Assembly: GCA_026874595.1 (NCBI GenBank)
Contig: CM049307.1
Span: 39,042,862 to 39,106,861 of the forward strand
DNA: 64,000 nucleotides
Direction of reading: 5' to 3'
Source of the DNA: Sipunculus nudus
Taxonomy: Eukaryota; Annelida; Sipuncula; Golfingiida; Sipunculidae
Shown here: one piece after another, positions 1 through 15,575 of the stretch
Layout of the letters: each line of letters opens with the position of its first letter
How positions within the stretch are numbered: position 1 is the first letter of the stretch
Translations under genes and position numbers: made by a program
Notes under the pieces: generated by a model
The model's database searches: none
What the model saw: only the letters and a program-made list of their open reading frames with translations
Told to the model about the DNA's origin: nothing

Positions 1-896
1 GAGGGATACTTCAGAGTCCTATAGCTTGAAGGATATGGGTAACAGAGACCTAATTTCAGGTTTCCACAGACTCTTTTCATGGGCCTCCTTGCATGACAAG
101 AATGAAAATTCTAGGTCCTGTTGTTACAATTTGTGCCACGTTAACAGATGACAGCCTCCTCAAAGGTCTCAAAAATAGATAAAAATGCATAAACTTTAAA
201 AAAAAATACAAGTGGTTCCACCAGTCTGCAGAAACTAATAAAAACACTTAATGGTCAATATCCATGCAAAGAATCATGGTGATCTCTGCTTTAGTTATTA
301 AGATACTTCAGCTTTTGTTTAAAATTTTCCATTATTCTGAGGGATACTTCGGAGTCCTATAGCTTGAAGGATATGGGTAACAGAGACCTTATTTCAGGTT
401 TCCATGGAGACTTTTCATAGGTCTCTCACTGTGTGAGGAATGAAGATTCTAGGTCCAGTCTTTACAATTTGTGCCCTTTTGACAGATGTTCACATTTTTG
501 ATGGTCTCAAAAATAGAGAAAACAATTCGTAAAAAATCGAAAAATACAGATGGCGCCACCAGTCTGCAGGAACTGATGAAATTTCCCATGATCAATGTGT
601 ATGCCAAAAATCATGACCATCAGTGATGTAGTTAATGAGATATTGAAGTTTTTTGTATGAATTTTTTTAATATTCTGGGGGGGTACTTTGGGGCCCCATA
701 GCTCAAAGGATATGGGTAACAGAGACCTAATTTCTGGTTTCCAAGGGGATTTTTCATGGACCTCTCAGAATTTAAAGTTACAAGATTCTAGGTCCAGTGG
801 TTACGATTTGTGCCAGGTTAACGGACAGACGGACAGACGGACGACGAACAAAGAGTGATCGCTATAGCTCAGATGACTTACAGTCAGCTGAGCTAA
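1..896 (+). repeat. 338-bp tandem repeat with a dispersed-repeat tail
   Basis: Three diverged units start near 1, 339 and 677. Each opens with a GGGATACTT-like phrase, then GGATATGGGTAACAGAGACC, then a TTTCAGGTTTCC-like phrase. The period is about 338 bp. The last unit is partial and runs into a short CGGACAGA-type run (about 820-845) and the tail TAGCTCAGATGACTTACAGT (about 873-892). The same tail occurs in inverse orientation at 38581-38610, so this is a dispersed family carrying internal tandem units. That layout is known for some bivalve elements; assignment to a named family is inference. The window edge cuts the left end. Confidence 0.85.
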
Positions 897-2600
897 AAAA
901 AATGTTATTTTAGTTTCGATTTTGTGGTCAAACCGCTTAATGATCACTATCAGTCATCTTCTTACATTTCATCTAGAACTCTGTCTGAAAACATGCTCCC
1001 AAAATGTAAGACGCAACCGTACAAGGTTGTGTCCAAATTATCCAAACAATATGATCCAACAGACGGACCGGAAGAAAAATTACACTTATTTTACATCTAG
1101 AAATTCTCGCAATGTCGCAAATCTAGAAATTCGATCGAAATCTTAAAAGCCATGAATAACACGAATAATATCTGTTGGGACCAGCGGTATAAGTATGTAG
1201 ACAAGAGTTAGTAATGGGCCCGCCAATACATTATTATTCTGTTAAAGCCCATATGGATGATCACTTAGGTAATAACTTTACGACAGGAATACGAGGACGC
1301 AAGACAGCATATAGGAATATACGTAATTGTAACATATATTGTCCATCAGTGTCTATTAACGTTGTGGCAGGTCTGGATCATGTACTTACCCGGTGGAATA
1401 AGCCAAGGCGTGGTTTACCAGTACAGGAAATTAAAAGGACATAAGAAGACTAATTATCTATACAGATGCAAAGGTAACGTCACCAGGGAAGTGAGTTGGG
1501 GGTATCAAATAATAAAGAATATCCAGCTTTCATCCAAAGTAATCCAAAGAGCTCCTGGATGTCACTGAAGAAGTAATCAATAAATGAGCGTGCGTCAAAT
1601 TATTGAATCGTCTCAGTGACTTCAGAAGGTTAAAAGAATATACGGATATGCAATAGTCTCAAAAACTTTTCTGCATGGGCATTTTGGGCATTAGAAGTAT
1701 GACTGCATAAATAGCATCATACCAATACCAAATTAAAACCACCTGCAGTTAAAAAAAATGAGCTAAAACATCGCCATTGATTAGGTCGTATCATGTCTGT
1801 TGAATGTATATGACCTTATAGGCCAAAATATATACTTTCAAACCTCTGAATTTCGACCATCAACGGGACCACGATAATCTGGCCGCATTTAAAACGTGGT
1901 TGCCTAAGTGAGGTTTGACTATCAAGGATCTTTCATTAGCTTGTCTCATCATTTGTTTTTAACCTTAACAATATGCCGGTCACGTAGCTATCCATTATTC
2001 TATGGAATTACTATTGATGTTTTCCCACCTAAATATACGTAATAAAACAGGGCATTTACACTATACTTTTTGTATAATTTTATTTATTACTACTTGTTTC
2101 ATCTAAACTGTCCTTTAATAATTAGTGATGAAATAAAATGGTTTGCACCATACCCATCGCTACGCCTATCCAGGCAATGTTTAATCTGTACTTAGCGGTC
2201 GCATGGAGGTCCTGGCCACCCGCTGGGACCAAAATAAGAGGTCGTAAAACGGAAAAACGAGGTACCTGCTATTGCGAGGTTTAAATATATGATATAAAGA
2301 GCAAAAAGATCGGGACCATGAAAAAGAGTTCGTTATTTCGAGGGTAATCCTTAGGCGAGGTTCACCTGTATCATGGCTAAATGAAATATAGAAGTTCATG
2401 AACCAAAACATACATGATAGAGAAGAGGTCTGTGATGAACTAACACCATTTTGGTAGCTCGGAGATTCTAAAAAATCGACCATCGTCAGTTGAAAATCAG
2501 AAGCTGAACAATAAAGCGATATACGTAATCACAGGCGTTGAGAAAACATAGACTAAACAACAAAATATCCCCAAAATGTTCGAAATTATAAGAGCTATAA

Positions 2601-2668
<68 letters not shown>

Positions 2669-3182
2669 TGACCTGTAAGCGTTGACCGTTAATCATCAAC
2701 TGACCCTGTGTTGGTTGAAAACTATTGGAGCCATTCACCGGGGAATACATCGCATCAATAAGACTCCAAAGGATTCGAGTGTGTCCAAATATAGACCCGC
2801 CCCTAAGACATTTTACGTCAATTTTTTAAAATGTAAATGCAAACTCTAATGGCTTTAAAAGATATGAGCAAAAGTAATCATAAAGTTTAACTGTGATACC
2901 CTAATCAAAGATAAAAAATCAAGAAGCTGTTACATAATGTTTTCAAATAAAATGATATAGAATTCTCTTTTAACTGTAATTAATATCCAGGTATCCTTTA
3001 TTTAAAAGATAATTTATCCATGGTTCCATAAATGTTGCTTCTGTATCTGATGGTCGCTAAGGAATGTGACTCATGATGCACTTTTAGATAGGTTTAAGCT
3101 GAAAGTACGTCACAGTATGGTTCATATGGTATTAAGGAATCAATATTGGAACTGCATCAAACTTTGTCTTCTTTTATTTCAG
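897..3182. other. Gene-free stretch upstream of the first visible calmodulin-like exon
   Basis: I see no supported coding exon here. Open frames are short, carry no recognisable motif and lack convincing splice sites. The stretch should be the intron (or promoter side) upstream of the 37-nt exon at 3183. I looked for an ATG followed directly by a good GT donor, the layout of the first coding exon in many calmodulin genes, and found no convincing one. It contains one (AT)n tract. Confidence 0.5.
2602..2666. repeat. (AT)n microsatellite
   Basis: About 65 bp of almost pure alternating A and T. It is one of six long (AT)n tracts in the window. Confidence 0.95.
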
Positions 3183-3219
3183 AATCCCAACCACATTCTA
3201 TCAGAAGAGCAGATAGCAG
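3183..3219 (+). CDS. Calmodulin-like gene, 37-nt exon (start of EF-hand 1 helix)
   Basis: The acceptor is a pyrimidine-rich run ending in TTTCAG at 3182, and the donor is GTATGT at 3220. It encodes [12 protein letters not shown] plus the first base of the next codon. SEEQIA matches the conserved N-terminal helix (TEEQIA) of calmodulin. Its start is in phase 0 and its end in phase 1, like the short second exon of vertebrate calmodulin genes. The exon is too short to be found by ORF length; recognition rests on the motif, the phase and the fit to 45708. Confidence 0.88.
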
Positions 3220-6200
3220 GTATGTGTATTTTTACCCTGTGTTTTTATTTTTCAAACGATCACATTTTCCGCGTTGTAACACTAATTAAGTGTGTATTCT
3301 GGGTACTTTTATATTTAACTTGATTTAAAACCAATCACGCATGTATGCCCCCCCCCGAGCTTCGGATAAAAAATGGGTCTATATATAATTATTCTATGTC
3401 GTTGGCGATTTTTTTTGCGCAAGTTTTCTAAAGCTTATTTGCAGTAAGAAATGGGATTAAATGACTTTAATGAATGATGAAACTGAAGACACTGAGTTAT
3501 TTCCGGTTAATGCCTTTATCCCCTGCCGTGAGGATAAAGAAACTCAGTGTGTAGAGGGAACATCGCGGTAAAAACAAAGATATGAGTATGTGGAAACCGC
3601 AGTGCAGGATCGATGCACTTTCCACATAAAATCATGCCCTTCCCGTACGGGAGTCTTAAGGCACAAGAAGAGCGACATCTCAATATCATTAATATTGAGT
3701 AACAAATATGCCTCTTAATCAAAGGTGCATGCCCTGAACGTACTAAACAGTTCTATCATTCCTATCATCAACGGCAATACTAAAGCTAGATACTTATCCA
3801 AAGAAAGGGATTTCGCAAGAAATCATTGCTGCATATGCGGCCTTCTTTTGATGAGTGCATGATACTTTTTGTACATGCTTATGAATGCGAGATATGCATA
3901 TTACTTAAATAACCAATGTAAATACATGAGAAAAGCTGTAAACTATTTAAACCCAGTACCGAATTTAACACTCGGTGTTCGATACACTTCGAATACAAAC
4001 GTATTCAGTATATTCGATTAGATCTTCGATTCACCATTTGTGTTGCACTAACTTCAGCCATAGCTGAAGTTATAAATTTTCATCTGATTTTAATGCATTA
4101 CGGAGACGGTATATGACCATACGTTTCATGTTTGTTTATACTGCGTTGGTGCGAATACCGTATAATTGGGTATAGAAACTACCAAGCGATATGGTATCAC
4201 CAATGTGGATGGAAACCAGCCGTAAGTGTACGATTCAATAGGCGCTTATATTGGGCTGGTAAGTCAAACTTGAGTCATGATACGAGCCATGTTTAAAAAA
4301 AAAAAGGTTAAAAATGATGAAAATATCCCCGATAGCGCCTTACAGTGTGGTCCACACTGAAGGATGTAACGCCACTCTGATGGCCAGTAAACGCTGGTCG
4401 TAGGCTCTCTAATGTTAGAGGGCCGAAATACGAAAGAATATATAGGTGTGGTAAAAGATGACCGTGGAATTTGAGTCAAAAAAATTGTTTTCGATACTGT
4501 ATTATTGAGTCTACACAGCTTTAATTATTTCTGGACGAGGGTGTTTATCGTACTGTTTAAACTTCGGTAATGTAGAGTAAAAAGCGTGGACCACGGAAAT
4601 GAAGACCCCGTTTCAACCATCAGAAAGACCTGAGAGATTTGCTTGATATCTTAACTACAGTGTGTTATACCTTGCCCAAGGTATAGAAAAGCCGAAACAT
4701 AGAAAGCTAATAATAACATAGTATCCTTGTTATTTGGCTACATTCATCCTCAAATCATGGGCCATTGTAATTGCTTGTACCAATATAAATTTGCCTGTGC
4801 ATCAGCTGCAAAGCAGATATCACAATATCTCCGAATTCAACTTAGCACATCTCTTTAATAATAGCTACTGAACGAACCCGTGCATAGAGTGACCATGCAT
4901 CGAATCCTTAAAGTCAGGGATATAACCAGCGCTTGATTTATTCTGCCTTCCTAATCATCATATAGCCTAACGATTCTCCCGATATGACGAATATTGAACA
5001 AATAAAATTCATTGCGAAAAGTCCTGGCGGTTGTGCGGGGGGGGGGGGCTATTTTCCGAAGACGACGAGTTGAAATCCCCGGGAGACAGCATTACATGGC
5101 GGAGGAAGACCGTGCCTAATCGATTCCATTAGGCGCGCCTATCACAGCTCGTTACCTCGACATGATTGTTGTTTATATACCCTGCAGAAGAACACTAAGG
5201 CAGAGGTAATGCTGGATTACGGGACTTTGGATTCATTCGGTACATGTAGCCATAAACCAGGGAAAGAAACCAGAGGCCTTCCTCCCAGTAAGATTGACAT
5301 GCCAAGGAACCATCTCTGTAACGTTTTACAAATCACTTTAGAATATCTTGATCTTTATTTTTCTTGGGACGAAGAAATTCTACCGCTTGAGTAATTCCGC
5401 CTAATCCCTATAATATTTATATAATTTTTTTTATATATTTGTTCTTTATATAATTTATGAATAGTATCAATAAATGATACATTTTGTTCCATGGAATTCC
5501 TATTGAAATTCTAACATGTAACGACTTTACTAATAACCTCGCTGCCATATATAATCCAGCACTATCGCCAAATGTTGCTGAACATTTCCAGCCATGGCTT
5601 TGGTAATAATCTTGCTTCTATAATTATCTCGGTATCAGAACAATCTCGATGCCAATCGGCGATGTCTGTAAATGATCCTGACCGTTTCTGTTTTATAGCA
5701 AGATTCGTGCTCTTTCTGGCAGCGTAGATCAATGAACCTCTGCTGCTCGAGAGGGCTGGTCTCTTTGACCAGACGGGTTTCGTTTGAATATACAACTAGC
5801 AGATGGTCTTCATGGTGTATACCATCTGTCTATTACAGAAGACCGCCGGGCCCAGTTGGCACTGCCAATATAAAACCGGGCGGCTGTTAGACTTCTGAGG
5901 GCAAGAATTTATGTGTAGGCTTCCTACCTGTGAGCCTGACAGGCCGCTCACCCAGGAGGGGTAAACAATCCTCCCAGGTGTCAGTGTGAATAACCTCCAT
6001 TACAAAGCTTTAGTTGAAATTCCGCATTAATTTCGCTAACTCGCACCCAAATACCGCATCGTTAGCTTTAGATTACAGCCGGCCACCTGTGTTGATTATC
6101 TAATGTATGTACACTTAATGGAGGTTAGGGTTAGTTCAAGAAGAGTACTAAATAGCCAGTTGCATGGAGGATAAGGTTCATGTGGACCCCTCCCTAATTC

Positions 6201-9200
6201 GACCTTTTCATGCCGTCCTTCTTTTTTTGATGATACAAGTTTTTCTTGAATCAACCCACTGATTTCTTTATACATAAGCGGGAACAATACTTTTTCCGTG
6301 TTTTTTTTTAAATTTTGTAATGCTTCTTACTTTTTTTTCCAAAAAAAATAGAGGCATCTTTCCAAAAGTGGCATATTGGATGATTGGATTGGCATAAGAA
6401 ATGAAATGGTGCCTTTGAACTCAAAACAACTGCTTTGACAGTTTGATATATTAGGATACACTGTTTTACAACATTATCGCTAAATCTTGATTTAAGAAAG
6501 AGACGTGGCTTCCGTATCTTAAAACAGACTGGTATTTTTAACAAATAGCTTCAGAAATTAAATGATGTCATCGGATACAGAACACGTGTCCAATCTGTTA
6601 AATATATCTTAACGTTCATTTATCTTATGACCGTTAATCTTGGACCAAACTCCTTAAATGGGGGACATTCATATCATGGCGTGGCACTAGGAATTATTGG
6701 TATATCTAGCCTTAAGGTCAGTGTGTCTTCCGCGATTCCATTATAGCCTATAAGTAGCAAAGGCAGAATTTGTCTGGACATTTCGTCTATAAATAGAACC
6801 TGTTATATTAACACAACCATGCCCTTTGCTGGCTTCCTGCAAATATAGCTCCACAGGAGCCCGTGATAAAGTTAAGTAGTCACGACAAAATTGGTCTGGA
6901 TGATATTTATAATTAGAGCCCGGTGTTGTAACGACCGCCTGTAACAAGTTTGTAAGCGGATTTACGTCACGCGTACTCACGACATTTTTATCTGTTCCTC
7001 ATCTTCACTGAGTCGGCGTAGTCACAAATTATCCTCCGGCTTTATCAGCTGGAGTAATATGCAGGGACACGCCAGCAAATATTTCATAGGAAAGCAAGAA
7101 TGGGCAAATGAGTAGCAGCGGCTCAGTCGTTAAGTCGGAGATGTATTACATCTGCACCTGACTCCGTAAATCACATAAGATACAACCATAATTCTTATTT
7201 GTGTTGTAAAACTGATCTTATTATGGAGCACAAAAAGTTTAATACGATACTACATCTGGACTGGGCCAGGCGTAAACTTTCTGTTTTAACTTTAAGATGA
7301 AGAATGGCCGATATACCGCTGCTGTTCTCGTCCACGTGGTTAGGTTACGAGAGTATAAAAACGTTGTCATGCAGCATTAATATTTTACAATACCATACGT
7401 TGAGCAGAAATGGACTTTGTTCACAGATGCCCTCTTTAATGTTGTCAAAAGTATTCTGTGTGTATATAAATTTGGATCAATCCCCATAAATGGGACTTGT
7501 ATAATTGAAATAAACACTTCCCATTCACAAATCAAAATTAGTCAGTACTAGGGTCCGTTGCTATTTTTTGTCTTAGTGTATGGTACTAACATTTTCACTA
7601 AATCGTCCGTACAAGGCTTTACAAGTAAAGAGCAGAAATGTTTGTTTAGAGAATTAATATCATGCTGTAGAAAGTTAATTTACGGAAATTAAATAAATAT
7701 AAAATTTTAAGCATTTATTTGACAATATCGGCAACACAGCAGGGTACTTTTTGGTTTCTGAGAATACAGTGAGATGCATGACACAGAATTGAGCAGGGAC
7801 AGATACTTAAAATGGTATATCTGTAATCAAGTAACTCGTGTTTAATTCGCCACACAGGCCAAGTTGAAGGTACAGATCATCCCACTAAGTCATGTATTAG
7901 GAGCACAGTAACATTTTAAATGGTATTTCCTGCAAAATGAATGTAAAAAGCTATTTATTTGTCCTGTTTACCTTAAGTCAATCTGGTTCCAAAGATAATG
8001 CTCTGGGGAGTTGGCTCAGTCCGGAAAAGATGTCTTTATGCATCTCCATGATGTGGGTACCTTACGAAGAATTATTAACTCATTGTAATTTAACCTCCCC
8101 CAAAGGATGGAGAGGTTTGTAGGAGTTGAGTTTATTTCTATATTCAGATTTTGGTAAACATTTTTGGCAGGTGGCCCTGTTTAAATCCCCCCGAGTGCAA
8201 AGCCATCGATTTCAATATTTTTTTCTTTCTTCTATCATTTTCTGTTTGCTCTAGAACTCCAATATGGCTGATTTTCAAAGCTGAAATTTGGGTACAATAT
8301 TAGCCCCAGGTCACAGATTTGCAAATAATATTTTTTTTCTGACTTTATTCCGAATTTACACTCAATAGGCGGTTCCCCATTATCACTCATTTTGCTGGCC
8401 GTGGGTGAGACTTCCGGTGATCTCTTGGCGACTGTACATATCTAAACTCATAAAGGTATACACAGAGGCTCATGGGCAGCTCCTGAGATGCTACAAGTAA
8501 CTTTTTGTCATAATTAACCCACTCACTTGGTATGTATGATTGGTAATTTACTAGATGTACCGTTTAACATGTTTTTAGTTAGTGCGTAATATTTAGTGTT
8601 AGGCGGGGATATATCCTCTTCATGGTGTCTGAAAGTGGGATGTATAAAGGTCGGTAGTTGGCGGTATATGTACTGTATAATACATGTTTGGTGAGTGAGA
8701 AATATGTTTTAGTAGGCGGGGTGTACTGTATATAAAGTGTTTGGTTAGTTTTATGTAATGTATATTGGATTTATGTTTAATAAACTGAGAATTGTACCGT
8801 GTGTAGTGTGTTTGATTTGTGGGGTGCAATGTAGGTTATATCTCTTAGATAGGTGGCGGGATGTACCGTGTGTAGGATGTTGGGTAACTGGGATGTAATG
8901 TAGGGTATTCATGTTAGATATGATCACCCCGACGCAGATGAACATAAATCTTTTAATTAAAATATTTGAATAGTTACAGGGTCTTCTTGAATGTGCGCGA
9001 TATTAAAACAGGCTGAATAAATAAGTAATGAAAACAATATGCAATTTATGAGCAGTAGAAAAAAACGCTGTATTACTGTATCGTAAATATAATCAGTATC
9101 AAAGAATATTCCATATGTTAAATGAAAAAATGTAAATATATTATTATTGGTAGTAGCTAAAAAACATTTTTTACCAAATGAACCAGACAGTGTTTCGTAT

Positions 9201-12200
9201 ATGTAACACGAGAGACCGCCTCTCCCACCATGCAGCTTTCTTATAAATAATGCATTACAGATAAAACTCGCGTTTTTTCAAATAAAGCCAGAAACATTGA
9301 TGAATCGTAGTCTTTGAAGCAGTATATATCTTAAAACCTTGGCTGCACGAAGCACAGTCATAGCAGATCAAAATTATCTCTCGGGACATTAAACCGCGTG
9401 TAGAGTTCCCAGTCCACTCAGTTTATGATCAGAGACGCCACGCTATATTCTTATATCTACCGCGGGACTTTCATGTGCGGATAATTTAAATCTATATCGT
9501 GCTTGTGCATCTAGCATAGAGATATCAATGACTGCGATGACTCTGTGATGTTGCGAAGACTAAAGGCTTCATAACTGTCTCATAAAGAAACATAAACATA
9601 AAAGATTTAATTGCGGGTTCCTTCAAGAAAAAAGATAATGTAAAAAAACTCGGATACAAATTTAAAAAATAACTTATTTTTAAACAGTCACATTTTAAAA
9701 ATCTAGAGTGCCGCGATTCCACATTACCATATTTATTGCTGCTAAATGTGTTCACATGAACTATTATAAAACATATCTCTTATAAACGTTTCATCAACTG
9801 CTTGTCATGATTTATGTTAAAATAATTGCCGAAAATTGTTAATGTAATTGTAGGAAAAAAATACTAATAATTGATTATTAGGTATAAGTTCATAGATGGG
9901 AAACACTGGTCATCGTAATCCAATCCCGCTGTAGGTTAGCTGTCGTTTTACTATTTAATTTAGGCAATTAGCGCTGGTTGAGCTTCTGCCTGTACACAGA
10001 GTATATTTTCTTAAGTATCGCTTACCTGTATTTTATTTAAGAAAAAAGACTTTATGTTCAGTTTTTAATAAAAGTAAGTGTCACTTTTTCCAAACTCGTC
10101 GGGGTCAAGAAAACATAACATTAACTAGCTAGGTTTAACACAACATTCGATGCCAATCGGACTTCCAACGATGTTTTGGTTACTGTATGCGATAACGATT
10201 TTCGTGCATCTTAATATCATCTGTCGTGAAACATTACAGCTACCAAAACATCCAAACATACCAAACATCTTGATTTGGAAACACACAAACACTAACACCT
10301 TGCATTAAAACTAAATTTGATCACTTGATCCCGTTTTATATACATTCTTTATCTGTTAAGTTTCGTTTCGAAAGAGTTCTTGGTACATTATGCTTGCTAA
10401 ATGGTCAGGTATTTTACTACATTTTACTACATAATACACATGCGTGTTGATATATGTAATAGATGCATTTTTTCTGAAACACGGAACTAATTAATGGTCT
10501 ATATTTGTGAAGAATAAAAAAAATTTAAATTTTTACCTACAGGTTTTTAATATAGCTTCAGCTGCCACTTCTACACCTGTTTTGCCCATCAAATGTTCAA
10601 TGGCATGGATGATGGAGGTCACGTGTAAGGGAGGTGTTTGGCCGGTACATATGTACTAGTACCCAAGTACTGCAAACAGCTGTTTGCATGTCATATGAGA
10701 GAGATGTTTGGTTATTCGAAGCCAATAACTTCATATAAGATATTATCAGTGGAACCGTACATTGTAGCGAATGTTCGTAATACGAATAACGTTACTCGAT
10801 GAACATTACACAAACATACCTTATTAATGGGCTTCAAAATGTTTGCAAAGTTTATGAAAGCAAAACAGGGGATTAAATAATTGTATGTTATTAGTTAAGC
10901 GCATATGTGCCAAGATACAACAATATAGCACATTTTAACCTTCGCTCAGCTGGGTAAAATTAACACTAGTTAAAATTATTTAAAAGTTTAACAGAAATAT
11001 CTAAATTAATACGCACATTCTGATCCCCATATCCCCAGATTGTGTCAGGATTGAAACACATCTGACCTACCTTTTGGCTTTAGGATTAAACCCGAACGGC
11101 CTGCTGGCCTGTCCGCTATGCAATCTACCGCCTCCTAAATAAAGCATGGCTCAAAGAACAGTCTCCGACAAACGCTATGTATACAATGTTGGCCATACAT
11201 ACAACACGCGATTTCGGTATTAGAAGTCGCTCACTGAGACGTACGGCCTCATAAGCGTTAGATGGTACACCGAGGGGCCAGATTTTGACTTTTGCTCCCG
11301 AGACTGATGAGTAAATGCCTTTTTTTGTATAACTGCTATCTTGATGTTTATTACCACCATATGATTTAATATCATTACCTTTACAAAGGAATAACCACCA
11401 GAATTTACGGTATTTGCGACACATTTACTCGTTTTGGGGACTTTTCATATTCATATTTAACGTCCGCTTTGTTGAACATTTGAATGACTTTACTACAAAA
11501 ATGAAAATATATATTTATAAACGGAAGATCTGCGGATCTGTCGATGATAATGTTTTAAATATAATTAAAATCTTGCCGAGTATATGGAAGAAAAGCTACG
11601 CGCACCTGCTGATGATTGAATTCATGCGGCAGTTGTTTATTGGTAGAACTAATAGTGAACAAGGATGATCAAGATTCATTTACCCTAACCTAGTTACCCA
11701 CAATGCTCCGCGAGTATGAAATTGTGTCATAAAATGAGATTAGATAAAACCAGGCCGGAAAGACCTACCGCCGTCATTAATGCAGAGGCTGCAGGAAAAA
11801 GCGATAAAATTTAACAAGATCCAGAAAGCTGGCGCGCTTATACGATAGGAATATTTCTGAAGTAGTTTTTTTTTGTGGGCAAAAATTGGCCGCTGCAGCT
11901 GCGAGAAGGGAGAGCAAAATCGGCTGGACGACTTATTTAAAGGATGCCGCGACCCTTTCATAACCTTCTTCTAGCATGTGACTGTTGTGCAGGAAAAATA
12001 GCCAGGCTTCCGGTAAAAAATAAAATCTGGATTTAGTCCTTAATCGATATAACTATAAATCTGGCAAAAAGTAGGCATACGGTAGCATAACGCAAACTAT
12101 ACATCTTGCCTAGAAATCTTTTCTTTGGAATTCGAATGAATAAAAGGTCAGGAATAATTTCTATGGGTTTATTTTATGTTACTTTACATGTTGGTAGTTT

Positions 12201-13904
12201 TTGCCTGAGTATATAGAAAGCGACATTCTGGAACATGAGCAAGGCCATAATATAATGCGAGATGTGTTATACTCTCGATAGCTTCTCTATGCTGTGGTGA
12301 CTCAAAGTCGTGGCTTATTATGTGAAGTTGCAGACTCTCCTTGTAAAAAGTATTTAGAACATGATGTAATTGGTATGACAGGTTTGACTGGAGTCCTGAT
12401 GTATACGGCCGAATTACAGCAATTTGTGATAGAAACACGCATGAACTAGAAATGTAGCCAGGGACCACATGTATAGCTCCGCCAGTGCCTAAACAACCTT
12501 CAGTAATACCCACCCAGAAAGATATCTGTGTACAACTTCACCAACTCTACGATTTGATTACATGCCAGAGCAGCTCGCTGAAGAAAAAAAATCAATCCAA
12601 TATACCCATAAAAGGAATATATATTTTCTGAACAAAACGTTCATTCATTAATTAATTAATTCATTCATTCATTCATTCATTCATAAAATAATAGTACACA
12701 TTGTCTTTTCTTAATATGGAACAGAATTACCTTAAAATATATGTTAGTGAATTATAATTATCTCAACATTCAATGGTTTATGCTTTGCGTGATATACCCT
12801 CAATTCTAAAAAATCGTGAAAATTCATAAATAACCTTGGGAGTAAATTAGCTAACTGGCAAACCCATTGATTAATTAACCGACCAACAAAATAACAAATC
12901 AATGATGGTAGGAAATTAGCACCTTCTCGCGGAAATAATAGCTCTAATACCCAGAACTATCTTTACTCGGTCTAACGTGAATAAACAAGTACAACTTTAA
13001 CTATTTTTTCTATAATTTCAGTTTTCTGAAGATGTTCCCTCACATTAACTCTTTGTATTTTTTTTTCAATTATTGCAAATTACAAGACCCCGTCCTTTTT
13101 GTTTTCAGAAACATTAAGACCACGCTGTAAGATTCTGCTATATTTCAAGTCCATGTTGTGTCTGTGATAACACAAAACACTACAGGGTATACTTTATTTC
13201 TTGCTATCAAACCGGACAGCAGTTTTCTTCATCCATGAAACATTAGATAACATAATGCTTTGTGCTAAACAATGGTTTTGTAATTGCACCTTTGGGACTG
13301 GTTAAAGAGATTTTCTCCCAATAAGAGAGCATGTTATTTTTCGTGACGGCATTCGTGACTCATGAGTCCTGATAAGTACATCCTAACCATGTTTTCCGGG
13401 ACTTTGGCAGAAACCCCCAAGTGGGCAGGATTGAACCCAAGGTGACTGTGCCTCCACGACTGACAGACCTGTCGGTGTAGACGGGAACCCTCTCAACGTG
13501 ACGGGGTAAACATCTGAGTGTATACAGATGCTACTGTGAATGTTATACACCCTGTAGCCAACCTTGTTCAGGGCGGCTCGTTTTCTAGGCTTGATAAAAG
13601 CCAGTGCTAAAAGCCAGTGAAACTTTGCCCCCGGGGTTTGTAGATAATCTTTTCTCGTAACATTGGATCGAGCCGGAAGGGTGCCGCTTTAGGGACCTGG
13701 CTTCGATTTTGGCGTACCATTCCGCCAGATGTCGTTTCTACTCTTAACTCTTACCTCCTCCTGGTAGACACTGTGTGGACTCCCGGGACTACTTGTCTCA
13801 AATGTCAAACTTCGTATCGAAATTTGTTGCATATCAGGGAAACATCTTCTCTTTATATTTCACAAGCGTATGCTTGCATAAATATTACACACACACACAC
13901 ACAC

Positions 13905-13967
<63 letters not shown>

Positions 13968-15502
13968 TATATATGTATATATATATCTTACCACAAAAAC
14001 ACCTATGTTTATTTGCCTTGAAACAATTCTTATCCAACATCTTTGAACGAACAACATCACCCGCTTCACTACAGTTTACCTACGTCGCTGGTGTAGTAGA
14101 TGCCGCGGTGCGTTGTGGGAGTCAGATTGTGACGCCCATAACCCTAAATAAACAGCAGAGACGTCCTCTTGTGAGTCCGAGTCTGCGCATAGTGGATTTT
14201 GGCGCGCTTACTTCACATCGTTCTAGCCCCTGATTACCTAATTAAGGATCCCATTAACAAACATAAAATGTAATTGTTTGGCACGGGAATTTTGACGTTT
14301 TGCCGACCGTGTTATGATGTGATCACTTCCGTCTTGGCTCGGTGAGAGTGAAGTAGATAATGTGAGTTAAAAGATAGATAAATTAGATCTAGGCGGATCA
14401 GTCTAAGAGATAATATGGTAAAAATGATAAGTTTATTTCAATTAGATTAAATATCTCAATTAAGCACAGGTAAATTATGTAACACCTTCCGAGTGCAGCA
14501 AGGCTCCAGAGTTCTAATGTTTTATGTGTAAAAAAACTTGTAAAATTTAAGAAGACTTCCTGTTTATAACTGGTAAATTTATTTCTTTCGCGACACTCTA
14601 GTTAGGTTTTATCACTATTATAGTTGACATGTTCTCCTTATACTTAGGTTTTGTTGAGGCCACGCATATTGCTTCATATTTTAGTGCCGAGTGTCGTGAC
14701 ATCTGGCTCTAAAACACCTTGATATTTATTTAATTTTTCATATATTCCCTTCCTTCTTACTAAAGCATTTTACCCAGCATAGATATTGATTTTCAGTATC
14801 ACCATGGAGTATTACCATACATACACACGTGTATCTCCAGTACTTTTGCCTGAGCTCCGCATTATCATACAAGTTAAATACAAAATGACTAATTATTTGC
14901 TATAGCGGCGGGGAGACGATGCCGTGTCCTTTCATCATGATTATATAACAACAAAGACAACAATGAAGCAAACGTTCCAGTTGATTATGTTGAGTGAATT
15001 GAAGGATATATTTAGCAATAATCATATATACCGGGATATGTCCACTTTGTAATGCGTGATTAATTATGGAAACGAGCGTCGTACTGAGTAATTTGGGCAT
15101 CGCACCCAAAAAAGTCCATTGTTGGTTATCGAATCATGGGCCATTATTCAGAAAGTATTCAATGGAACCTGTATGCCACTCACAAGACACGCATACAAAA
15201 GTAATTGCTCTGTAGACAGATTATGAGCACAAAAAGTATAGTGCGATTGAACGATTTGTTTTCCTGTTTTTTTAAATAGTGATACTATATGTAGAATTTT
15301 GCAAGCTTGCTTAAAAAATACAAAATTTTGTTTCAGTTCTTGAAATTTTGTATATAATCAAGACAGAATTTAGTCCATGTTAATACCTTTAAGAATTCTT
15401 TTCGGGAATATCTACAATAGCACAGATTAGCAACCTTATCAAGGATCTGGTCTACATTTGCCAAAAAATGATACCCGTAAAATGGATGCGACGAATCCCC
15501 GG

Positions 15503-15575
<73 letters not shown>

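Noticed and set aside
12184-12513. 109-codon minus-strand frame
   Set aside because: Looks mildly protein-like but matches no family I know and has no supporting exons.
13773-14233. 152-codon plus-strand frame
   Set aside because: About a third of it is the (AC)n(AT)n microsatellite read as Thr-His and Ile-Tyr runs; the rest shows no domain or splice support.
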